A stretch of 64,000 nt of DNA from positions 26,709 through 90,708 of the forward strand of contig VSDK01012581.1 of the NCBI GenBank assembly GCA_009767595.1, written 5' to 3'. This DNA comes from Symbiodinium kawagutii (lineage: Eukaryota > Sar > Dinophyceae > Suessiales > Symbiodiniaceae). Each line of letters begins with the position of its first letter. Position 1 is the stretch's first letter. This document shows, piece by piece, positions 53,339 to 61,674 of this stretch. The notes beneath the pieces are model-generated. The model worked only from the letters and a program-made list of their open reading frames with translations. It had not been told where the DNA came from and did not search any database. The translations under genes were made by a program, and so were the position numbers.

Positions 53339-53413
53339 CGCTGGACACCCTCAAGCTGGAGCCGTCCATCACCCCGCTGGCGCTCCTGGTGAAGAGCTCG
53401 GCCGGTGACGGTC
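53339..53413 (-). CDS. Putative exon, unidentified
   Basis: Minus strand, 75 bp: a CTCGTGCTGCAG acceptor, then PSPAELFTRSASGVMDGSSL and RVSS, then CG|GTTGGT. Nearly every third position is G or C. The plus strand is also open and G/C-biased (PLDTLKLEPSITPLALLVKS) but lacks an AG at its left edge, so minus is preferred. Confidence 0.47.
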
Positions 53414-53602
53414 CTGCAGCACGAGCAGCGTATCTTAGACGCATTCTCTCACCAAACAGTTGATTATCAGCTAAATCTTAACAGTAGTGAGATAACTGTT
53501 TGAATTCAATCAGTAGTTATAATCTCAATTATCAGCAAACTTCAATTGAACCATTCTCCAACCATGAGTCACCAACATCATTCACCGCAAACTAATCACT
53601 AT

Positions 53603-53740
53603 CTGGTTGCTCGTTTCAACCCCCATGAACAATATTTGTCAATTAATCAGTGATTTGTTCCTACTGGTCAAAAATTAAGAATGAAACCACGAACCAGTAG
53701 TTGTTTAACCACTATTGTGGTCATTATCCCCTATGATTTC
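53603..53740 (+). mobile_element. Family B element, long form, worn outer end
   Basis: CTGGTTGCTCGTTTCAACCC at the left; the short-form end GAAACCACGAACCAGTAG is followed by TTGTTTAACCACTATTGTGG, after which the outer end fades into background. Confidence 0.75.
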
Positions 53741-53810
53741 CGCCACTGACCAACTCAATCACCACCAAGTCACCACCATCCGCAAGGCTCTTCTCACCAT
53801 GGAGTTTCAC

Positions 53811-53967
53811 CACGGGGAAGCGTCGCATCGCCGCCACGGGGGGTCCTTCATCAGGTCCGATGCCGAAGCCCCCGGCGAGGCCGGCGGTTCCTCGTTCGGG
53901 CGGCACCACGTTGCCGCGAGGCAAGGTGCGCAGCACCTGCTTCGCCATGTCGCCCAGCACCTCGAAC
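53811..53967 (-). CDS. Putative exon, well supported
   Basis: Minus strand, 157 bp: an ATGCTAAG acceptor, then about 52 codons (FEVLGDMAKQVLRTLPRGNV; PERGTAGLAGGFGIGPDEGP; AAMRRFP), then CGTG|GTGAAA. Third positions are almost all G/C in this frame, and the Gly-rich centre and flanking helical start look like real protein. ACC words precede it on the left and GGTTGATGATGG words follow on the right. The family is not recognised. Confidence 0.62.
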
Positions 53968-53974
53968 CTTAGCA

Positions 53975-54550
53975 TGGACGTTGATGGTGGGAGTGATGGC
54001 TGAATCAATGGTTGATGATGGCTTAATCAATGGCTGATGAATTTTCAGGGGAACAGTGGCTGGTGGGTTTGACAGCTTCATTACTGACGGACTGGTTGAT
54101 TAGGTTTGGCTACTATTCAATACATAATAATCATGTTATTCATTATCATTTGGATCAATGGGGCTCAATGAGCGTGGCTTGTGGCAATAGACTCTGATAA
54201 TGACAGCAATGACAAACACTGTTCTTGAAAAACCTATTAGTGGTTCATGAACTATTGGTTAATCAAGGTTTGATTGAACATGATAGTGGTTGTCATTTAT
54301 CATGAACCATCTATCAATGTTAATTTCATTGATCATTGTGTTTGGACACAAAAGTGGTTCATGAACCATGGGTCAACAAGCCATTCCATAGTCGTTTATA
54401 GCTTATGGTAAAACACAATAGCTATAAAAATGTTGCATGATTGTTAATGAATTACTACCAGCAATCATTCTGGCAACTTGTTGGAAAGCGTTGGTTCTGG
54501 CATGGTTGACAGTGGCAACTAATACTGGCCATCAATCCCTGATAATGATG
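53975..54550 (+). repeat. TCAATGGTTGATGATGG background
   Basis: GGT-oriented words directly beyond the exon at 53.81-53.97 kb. The strongest example of the orientation change. Confidence 0.72.
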
Positions 54551-54554
54551 ATGG

Positions 54555-54803
54555 CTATCTACTGCGGTCAAACAAATGAGTAATGGTTGAGCATGATTCA
54601 TGTTTGATGCCACCAGCACTTTGCTGGATCAGAGACTCGTACGTGATGCAGGGGACAGCTCGACGAATGGTGGTGAAGGCATAGCCAAGGTGGCATTGGT
54701 TTAGAAATTTCTGGGTCTCGCGAAGAATGGACTTGAAGGGCCAGAGCACACACGCGCGCTTCAAAGTTTCATTCAAGACGTCGGATGATGCAAACACTGA
54801 CAT
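54555..54803 (-). CDS. Coding segment, about 82 codons, unidentified
   Basis: Minus strand: MSVFASSDVLNETLKRACVL, ILRETQKFLNQCHLGYAFTT, AVPCITYESLIQQSAGG, ending at TGA. Rich in helix-forming residues and without repeats. The plus strand is open at 54727-54987 (THARFKVSFKTSDDANTDIL), overlapping only the start. Flanked by GGT words on both sides, so it does not follow the exon flank pattern. Confidence 0.42.
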   Translation of the reverse strand: MSVFASSDVLNETLKRACVLWPFKSILRETQKFLNQCHLGYAFTTIRRAVPCITYESLIQQSAGGIKHESCSTITHLFDRSR

Positions 54804-55227
54804 TTTGTTCGCACATTTGCCGTGCCAGGCTCTGATGTGGCAGAAAAAGAGCCAGCCCGGACCCAGGCCATCCTCGGTTCCGGAGAAACCAACTAGTCTT
54901 CAACACACCGGCCTCGATAGTGTTTGTGATAGGCTTGATGATGGCTGTGACAAATCACCATGGATGTTGGTACATGGTGGTTCATGATGGTTAACGAGAA
55001 TGGTTTGCAGGGATTGATATATATATATATATATACTGATGTGCAATAACCGTGATTGAAACCATGCTTAATCGAGCAATATCGGCATGTCGAGCATATT
55101 TTTAAATCAATATTGTTGGGGACAACTCATGGTCAACACTTGTAGTGGTTGATAGTTAGTTAGCAGCGCCATTTATGTGATGGTTGGGTAGTACGAGTAA
55201 TGAACGGTTGACTCGTTGGTCGCTCAC

Positions 55228-55358
55228 CCCAACCCCAAGTCAGCCAGTGCCACAGTCCAATCCTGATCAATCCTCAGCCGGCAGGCAATGACACGGGCAT
55301 TCTCTCCGCCGCCTGCATTGCGAAGTCGGGGTTCAACAAGCAACTCTTCGCACATTTC
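55228..55358 (-). CDS. Putative exon, unidentified
   Basis: Minus strand, 131 bp: a TCTCACGGTGCAG acceptor, then EMCEELLVEPRLRNAGGGEN and ARVIACRLRIDQDWTVALAD, then GGG|GTGAGC, a strong donor. The plus strand is also open and G/C-biased (AGNDTGILSAACIAKSGFNK, behind CAATCCTCAG), so both strands are credible; the minus donor is better. Confidence 0.45.
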
Positions 55359-55488
55359 CTGCACCGTGAGAGCAACATTTTGACTGTGGAGCCAACTGGT
55401 TCACAGGGAGAAAGCAGCATGCTTGCCCCATCTTGCCCCACAACCACTCAGCAATTCACAGGTTTCAACATTTTGGTAGCGACAGCAA

Positions 55489-55560
55489 TAACAGCAGCGT
55501 CAACGATAAACACTGCAAGCGCAACAGCAACAACAGCCACAACAGCAACAACGAACAATG
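55489..55560 (+). repeat. CAACAGCAACAAC low-complexity tract
   Basis: ACAGCAACAACAGCCACAAC and related triplets. The Ala/Thr-rich plus frame is a by-product. Confidence 0.75.
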
Positions 55561-56218
55561 ATAATTAGCAGCAATGGTTTACAATGGTGACTGACGATGA
55601 TGAGCAATGGCTGATGGTTCAATGCTAGTTAATGCATGGTTCGTGCATAGTTACTTCATCATTAGTCAATGATTCAGTGGGGAGTCGTAAGTGGAGAATT
55701 CATGAATAATAACCGTTCCTTCATGCTTCATTCAGGATACATACTAGTTCACTGGTTCAATCATGGATACTTAGTGATAGTTTACCCCGGCATCCCAAAG
55801 TATGATCAGGTACACCGAGGTCTTGGGATCTCCCAATGCTTGCTGCCTGGCCAGCTGTACCTGGCCTGTGAATCTCATCCCAGATCGCTCTGACCAATCG
55901 AGTATAGCTGTTGGGATGGATGCACATCCGTGTCTGTTTGCTGGCGGCCAGCTTGCCACATAACTCTGGCCATTGTTAATCGCTATATGAGTATGAACTA
56001 ATCATCAATCACGCACTATATGAACCATCATGAAACTACTAAGCATAAAAAAACAGAAATATATGTATATATATATATATAATATAGTTATATATGATAT
56101 GATATCTATGTATCTATAAATCAAGCCCTCTGAGCAACCATCTAGTTGCAACCATATGGGTGAGCTACGCCGCCTTCCCTACCAGAACTCTTTGGCCTGG
56201 CATCCAACTTTCCACAAG

Positions 56219-56733
56219 CTACGTCGACGCGAAGGGAATCCGAGGATTTGGAAAACATTCGGTGGATAGTTTTTGATGAAACCTTTGAAATGTTTGAAAT
56301 GTTTGATGAAACCTTTGATGAACTTCGTATTGTTTTTGTTGATTGTTTTTTGATGAACTTTCTAATGAATCCGAAGCAAAGGATTCAGACTTTTTTTTTG
56401 AAATGTTTGATGAAACCTTTGACTCAGCTGGTTTTGATGTTGGTTCAATATTCTTTTTTGAAATGTTTGATGCTCTCAGAGGTGTCGTGCTCTTGATGGT
56501 GATTTCCACAGTATTCATCAACAGGATGTCCTGTACGGGCTTGATTCCACGGAGATTCAAGCACCAAAATTCATTCATGAGCTCCAGCAAAATCCACTGG
56601 TTGGATCTGCGCCATTTTTTTCCCATCGTCACACTGTGCGTCTTCGAGGGGTGCGCAACGGCCGTCCCAGTCGATGGGATCCTCTTTGTTCAGGCGCCCC
56701 TGCAAGCACCATGCCCTCGCCATCTCGGCCCAT
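56219..56733 (-). pseudogene. Coding-like segment with an internal repeat, broken
   Basis: Minus strand. A GC-rich start (ARAWCLQGRLNKEDPIDWDG; CAPLEDAQ) has exon-like codon use and ends at TGA after PVDFAGAHE. An overlapping frame continues for 137 codons (WCLNLRGIKPVQDILLMNTV; ISKKNIEPTSKPAESKVSSN) and then enters imperfect repeats of CAAAGGTTTCATCAAACATT. The first 25 codons may be a true exon; the Ser/Lys-rich part could be a disordered tail or chance. A donor was not found. Confidence 0.3.
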
Positions 56734-56739
56734 GAAGAA

Positions 56740-57120
56740 ACAATAAGAGTAGGGATAAAATGGTCAATGGAGTGGTCAATGGTAGGGATAAACAAATCAA
56801 CCACAATGATTAGTGATGGTCAAATATCATTTCTGATTTCTTCCTGAGTGGCGATACCGACTTACAGTCCAAGTTCAAAACCATTAGTAACAGGAAAACA
56901 GTTGCCATTTCTGGGGTCTGAACCGATGGTGAACAGAGCCATATGATTGTTGGTGATGGTTGATGATGTTTGATGATGGCCAACCATGGTTCTTCATGAT
57001 TGTTTTATGGTAGTGGTTGAGGGACCGCTTAGATCCAAAAAATTGATACTGGCTACTGCGAAATACTGGTGAACCCCGAAAACAATGGTAGTTCAGCCAG
57101 AAGAAGTGACCATAAATTAA
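56740..57120 (+). repeat. AATGGTTGATGATGTTTGATG background
   Basis: GGT-oriented words. Much of 56,800-57,000 is a diverged second copy of 34,800-34,990 (GGCTGACAGTCCAAGCCTGG there, GACTTACAGTCCAAGTTCAA here). Confidence 0.65.
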
Positions 57121-57196
57121 CCAGATTCAACCAGTCATAACCACTACAAGTCAAGCAGATTCAACCAGCATTAAGCACCACCCATCACCAACCACT

Positions 57197-57333
57197 GAGT
57201 TGTAGCCATGACCCCACCCATCGGCAGGNNNNNNNNNNNNNNNNNNNNNNNNNNNNNNNNNNNNNNNNNNNNNNNNNNNNNNNNNNNNCATCCCCAACAA
57301 CGAGTTTGTAGCCATGCCCCCACCCATCGGCAG
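57197..57333 (+). repeat. Direct repeat on both sides of the assembly gap
   Basis: GAGTTGTAGCCATGACCCCA at 57197 and GAGTTTGTAGCCATGCCCCC at 57302 both continue CACCCATCGGCAG. The copies are about 105 bp apart with the gap between them, which suggests a tandem repeat that collapsed or could not be bridged. Confidence 0.8.
57229..57288. other. Assembly gap, 60 N
   Basis: Sixty undetermined bases. Its true length is unknown; the flanking direct repeats suggest a tandem array. Confidence 0.98.
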
Positions 57334-57420
57334 CCCCCCGTCCTCAGTGCTAGCGCTTGCAACGTGGGCACGTTCGACTTGCCGCTCTTGTCCCAGGACT
57401 GGGCGTCGCCCAGCGGCGAG
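57334..57420 (-). CDS. Putative exon next to the gap
   Basis: Minus strand: a GAGTCGACAG acceptor, then SPLGDAQSWDKSGKSNVPTL and QALALRTGG with almost all third positions G or C. The 3' end runs toward the gap and the repeated CCGATGGGTGGGG block, so the donor is not visible or lies at AG|GACGGG. ACC words at 57120-57190 flank it beyond the gap. Confidence 0.43.
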
Positions 57421-57455
57421 CTGTCGACTCACTAAGGTGACGACCAGGGGGTAGA

Positions 57456-57577
57456 TATGGCGAGCTGGGTCAATATTAATCAACCAACTAATGGTGGATT
57501 TCCACCAACAATCATAGGGAAACTAATGGTTAATGATAGGGGAACCAGGGGTACGGGGTTTTGACCCACAGCCATAT
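57456..57577 (+). mobile_element. Family C inverted-repeat element, well preserved
   Basis: TATGGCGAGCTGGGTCAATA at the left and TTTTGACCCACAGCCATATG at the right; inner TAGGGAAACTAATGGTTAAT and AGGGGAACCAGGGGTACGGG. Immediately followed by ATGGCTATGGGTCAATATAA and, at 57656, the same phrase again, so further ends are stacked here. Confidence 0.9.
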
Positions 57578-58072
57578 GGCTATGGGTCAATATAACCAAC
57601 CAACCAACCAATGGTCATGGTTAGTAGTGGATGATAACCTAGGGGATATACCAGCTATGGCTATGGGTCAATATCACTGGTAGTCACCTTAAGAGTACCA
57701 GTTAGTAGTCACTTAGGATTGAATGAGATGACCTGATCTTAAAACTGGTAGTGGTGATCTTAAGCAAGATCTTGAGATATTCAGATCTTAAGCAAGATCT
57801 TAAGCACTGGTAGTGGTAAATGATGATAAGTCTGATAAGTGATTCGCTGAGGTAAGTCAATTGATAATAAGTGGCGAATCTTAAGCAACTGATAACTAGG
57901 AGACCCCAGCTTGAAGATGTAATTGCACGTGTTTGTGAATTTGTGTCGATATATACACACATATGCCATTCTGAAGATACAGCTAGCATGCCAAACGGCC
58001 CTAAGGGTCAATAAACTGATGAACTCATTCACTTGTGCTCTGTGCAGGTCTTATGATGGCAAATAAACAATT
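57578..58072. other. Family C end fragments and ATCTTAAGC words
   Basis: Two direct copies of GGCTATGGGTCAATAT about 80 bp apart, then GATCTTAAGCAAGATCTTAA, a palindromic phrase repeated at 57,740-57,810. No gene supported. Confidence 0.5.
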
Positions 58073-58480
58073 CTAAACATCCACGGGAGACGAACCATGC
58101 AAGGATACTGCCCTCAGTCTTGGATACTTGGAGGTTTTCAAACCTGTCAACTCCCGTTGAAACCTTGCGTGAAGCCTCGTGCCATCAGTGGGGTCTAGTA
58201 ACACATGGCATGCCCCTGGCTGCGAATGGCTCCCTAGCAACCATGAGTGAACAACTGAAAATATGTAGCAACGTCCCAAACATGAACAAAAGCATCTCTT
58301 TTCGGAGGTTCACTTATCGGAACATCCAACTCCTCTGTAGCAATTTGGAGCCAACCAAGCAGTGCTCACCCTTCACCACCAGGCTGAACGTGAAAGCCAC
58401 AAGCCACCTCGTTCATAGTTGGAACTTGGAACCTGCACCTGAACCTTTGTCAGCTATGCCGTCTATACTGGTTGAATATA
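58073..58480. other. Coding-like stretch, open on both strands
   Basis: Minus 58073-58279 reads LDPTDGTRLHARFQRELTGL and SKYPRLRAVSLHGSSPVDV. Plus 58120-58480 reads KSISFRRFTYRNIQLLCSNL and HLVHSWNLEPAPEPLSAMPS before running into the family A element. I cannot choose, and no splice border helps. Confidence 0.3.
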
Positions 58481-58582
58481 TGGGTGTTTCTCAAAATAGG
58501 GGTACCCCCAAATCATCTAGTTATTAACCATCTAGAATAGTGAACCAAGAATTTTTTGGGCTCCCTAGTTTGAGAAACCACC
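58481..58582 (+). mobile_element. Family A inverted-repeat element, well preserved
   Basis: TGGGTGTTTCTCAAAATAGG at the left and CCCTAGTTTGAGAAACCACC at the right; inner CCCCCAAATCATCTAGTTAT. Flanked by ATA on both sides. Confidence 0.9.
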
Positions 58583-58726
58583 ATATACTCGTCAACTAAC
58601 GGATCACAATGACCAACACACACATAAACATGATCATGATCCATTGGCACTGTTGCTCAACAATTGCTAATTGAATCTGATGAATCATTGCAATTAATGT
58701 GCCAGGAGTCATTAGCAACTAAATTA

Positions 58727-58909
58727 CTGGCTGGTGGTTTCAAGCGTGTGAAGAATACAGTATTAGTCAACCAGCCATTTGCGTCCATCATTACCAGCAA
58801 AATGAAAAATGTAAATCAAACCGCCAACCAGTAGTTGAACTTCACCACTATTGTTGCTTATCATCCCCTTCTGTTTGCCACTATTAACCATGGTCAAACC
58901 ACCAACCAG
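58727..58909 (+). mobile_element. Family B element, long form
   Basis: CTGGCTGGTGGTTTCAAGCG at the left and TGGTCAAACCACCAACCAG at the right outer end; the inner short-form end AAACCGCCAACCAGTAG is followed by TTGAACTTCACCACTATTGT. It ends 38 bp from the next putative exon. Confidence 0.87.
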
Positions 58910-58946
58910 ATTATCATTAACGCAGCGGTGGTATAGTCAACGGTAC

Positions 58947-59056
58947 CAGGGCCACTCTGGCCACCACTTCTGCGCTCCAGCGGTGCTCCATGGCAAGAGG
59001 CATCTACGAGCTGTCGACGTGGGAACTGCTGCTCCTGAAGCAGCCAGTGGGATGCA
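58947..59056 (-). CDS. Putative exon, unidentified
   Basis: Minus strand, 110 bp: a GCTGTTTCTTAGCCAG acceptor, then ASHWLLQEQQFPRRQLVDAS and CHGAPLERRSGGQSGP, then CCTG|GTACCG. The plus strand is open as well (HSGHHFCAPAVLHGKRHLRA). The acceptor with its pyrimidine tract favours minus. Confidence 0.42.
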
Positions 59057-59621
59057 CTGGCTAAGAAACAGCTGGCACCCGGCAAATGGAACTGATGGGG
59101 AGCCAGCCATAATTTGCCCTACTTACAGTACATAAGTTGAGAAATATACACATACAAATGTATGTGCACATCTATATATTTTCTTCATTGTAGCTAAATG
59201 TATTCAAGAAATGTTTGCTTTTTAAATAGGCATCTATATACCTACGCTTGGTACACTTGGGTCGTCTTGTAGGTACATTTTGGTAGATAAATCTTCCATG
59301 GAATCTTGAATATATCATTGACTGCCATGCAGGATCTCTAACTCAAACAGGTCATGAAATGTAACAATTTTCAACGCTCAATAAAGCAGGCTCTGTGTGC
59401 GGAACATGGCACCACAACTCTGGGGCGGTGCTGAGATTCTGATGGCTTGGATTGCCCGTGTGCGACTGGACTGCCGTACTCGGATGATCATCACAATTAG
59501 TTAGTGTCTAGTAACCATGCTTAGTTCAGCAGAAATGGTTGCTACTAAGCGTAGTTGCTAGCCAAGTACCAGCTGTGGATGATCATCCATTGAATCTGCT
59601 GGCACCATGCTACTTCTCTAG

Positions 59622-59716
59622 GCCGATCAGCACCAAAGCTTCCAAGCCGCTTAAGCCCACAGGGCTAGAAGAGACCGGGGCCCCCCAGGGCCTGTCGACT
59701 TCGCTTATATCTGGAG
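59622..59716 (+). CDS. Putative exon, strand ambiguous
   Basis: Plus strand: a GCTACTTCTCTAG acceptor, then PISTKASKPLKPTGLEETGA and PQGLSTSLISG. Minus alternative: a TTGCTCCAG acceptor, ISEVDRPWGAPVSSSPVGLS, donor TTG|GTGCTG. Plus has slightly more G/C third positions; minus has both borders. Confidence 0.3.
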
Positions 59717-59849
59717 CAACTACCAGTTGAATAGAACTGGAACTGTAGTTACATTAGTGGCTTAACCAACTTGAAACTGGTGGGCCCTACCCCTAAACTA
59801 TCCCAGAAATCGAAATCAATGGATAAATCGGGATCTCCCATCTCGTTCT

Positions 59850-60020
59850 GGTGGTTTCTGAAGTCATAACCCAAGGTTATCATCCCAGTCATGAGTCACT
59901 TATGCTGATAAACCATGAGTTTGTTGGTTGCTATTATCCCTGAGTATTAACCAATATGTATGAACCACTACAAACCATCCATAACTTTAGGGTTCCCCAG
60001 CCACTGGCTTAAGAAACCCC
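59850..60020 (+). mobile_element. Family A element with an inserted or diverged centre
   Basis: GGTGGTTTCTGAAGTCATAA at the left and GGCTTAAGAAACCCC at the right about 170 bp apart. ACAAACCATCCATAACTTTA and GGTTCCCC before the right end match the family, so the extra 65 bp lies in the left half. Confidence 0.55.
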
Positions 60021-60034
60021 GTTGAACGCCCTAG

Positions 60035-60154
60035 GATGATCCCCACAACTCCCTTGGCCGCTCCTGCGTGAAGGGGTGCGGAACCGGGGCATGTCCGCGG
60101 ACCATGGCGTTGGAAGCCATACCACCGAACACTCAACGCGGGGTTCGTTGGGAG
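60035..60154 (+). CDS. Putative exon, strand ambiguous
   Basis: Plus strand, 120 bp: a CGCCCTAG acceptor, then DDPHNSLGRSCVKGCGTGAC and PRTMALEAIPPNTQRGVRWE, then GAG|GTCGCT. The minus strand is open in two frames (including HAGAAKGVVGIILGRSTG). It starts 15 bp after a family A end. The product is not recognised. Confidence 0.32.
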
Positions 60155-60159
60155 GTCGC

Positions 60160-61122
60160 TTAGCTGTGGCCATAGCAGGGGAATGCACGGGTGACCAACC
60201 AGCCACTGGGAGCTTATACCTGTTTATAGCATGTTCATAGCAGGGGACTGGTAGATCATGGCCACCAATAGTTGATAGTGGGGAACTTCGAATGCTGTAG
60301 TGACGAACCATGGTAGATTCAGTCCTTGGCAGGTACTAACGTGGTTAGTGAGCAAGGTTGGTGCGTAGGTTGGCCAACAGTGGTGGTTGATCAGTGATAG
60401 GGGAGCTCCACAATCGCAGGCTGATGATAATCATCCTTCATGGGAACTCCCGTTGCTCGCTCTGGTTTTAGAAAGGTGAGACTATTACTCTGGTTATCCT
60501 GTGAGTTCAGATGTTCATATGATGTAGCCAATCATACATCCGTAAATAGGGTACTTCCAAAATCTACTAAGAATCAAGTGCATCTCGAATTCTTCGAAAC
60601 GCTGCCATCTGTAATCAACTTACCACTCATGGGCACAAATACCATCGTGGAGGAACATGTTTAAAAAACAAAAGCTGCAGCGGCAAAGTGGTGTCATGCG
60701 AAAACGCATATCACCATCAGCAAGAATTGGGAGGTATGTATGCAAATGTGTTCACAAGTCACCTGTGCATGTACGTACATGTGGGCACGTGTAAATAGAT
60801 TGTAATCATCAATATGTGTTCCGCATATTTTAGATAGGTGCAAACATGTCGACACGCATATTCTTATGTACCGTAGGAAATTCATACCATTTAGAAGCTT
60901 GAGAAGAACATCCGAACATCATGCTGACCTTAGCCAAGTGAAAGGTAATCATAATCAGGGCAAGTGACACTCACCGTAAATATTACGTGATATGACTAGC
61001 GCATCACAGCAATACACTCAATAACATCCAACTTGATTGTGCACCCCACTGCTCGCAACAGGTGACATTCACCATGGTTGTAGAAGTTAGTTCACCCACT
61101 TCATAGGGTTTACCATGGCGAG
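60160..61122. other. GGT-oriented background and mixed sequence
   Basis: GGTTAGTGAGCAAGGTTGG and TGGTGGTTGATCAGTGATAG words to 60.41 kb, then mixed sequence. A plus frame at 60440-60664 (RLLLWLSCEFRCSYDVANHT) is possible but unsupported. Confidence 0.4.
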
Positions 61123-61362
61123 CTATCCAAAACCCACATGACCAGCTGTTTGCACACGGCTGTCAACCTTCAGCGCAAATGCTGAATTTTGGCCGTAAAT
61201 CACTTTTGACACGATAAAATAGTGTTTAGCAACCAACGGTAATGATTGTTTAATTGCTGGCTTGTAGCTGGCTGACAAAGAAACGCATCCGTTGAGATTT
61301 CTCACCATATGCTTCTCCGTTTTTTGTGAAGCACTGGGCAATTTCAATAGCACAATGAGCAA
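61123..61362 (-). CDS. Coding-like open frame, about 79 codons
   Basis: Minus strand: KTEKHMVRNLNGCVSLSASY and LPLVAKHYFIVSKVIYGQNS. Protein-like but without start, border or bias support. It may be unrelated to the retrotransposon that follows. Confidence 0.25.
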   Translation of the reverse strand: MLIVLLKLPSASQKTEKHMVRNLNGCVSLSASYKPAIKQSLPLVAKHYFIVSKVIYGQNSAFALKVDSRVQTAGHVGFG

Positions 61363-61674
61363 AAGGTATAGGATATGTTCCTGATTTGACCTTATTCCCG
61401 GTAGCGGTGATAGCCAATGGGTGCTGATGGGGAAGAATACAACAATAAATTGATTGATGCTTCGATCACGTACGCAAAAATGTGACCCAATCTCGTAAAA
61501 TCAGAGAACAATTTCATCAGTCAATAAACCAATCCAACCATATGGCATTAATTGGTGCATAATATAGCAGCATCATCAGCTAATCACAAAATAACTCGCG
61601 ATTTACCACCAAGTACAGGGTACGTATCAACCGCATGGTCTCCCATGAACTGTAGCTACTAACCACTTGTGTAA

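Noticed and set aside
53131-53463. 110-codon plus frame across 53.1-53.46 kb as one exon
   Set aside because: The first 70 codons are the AAACTCAACCATC repeat; only the last 40 are GC-rich and those are better explained by a minus exon with both borders.
58120-58527. 135-codon plus-strand frame as one gene
   Set aside because: Its last 15 residues come from a family A element, and the rest overlaps an equally open minus frame. Reported only as an undecided stretch.
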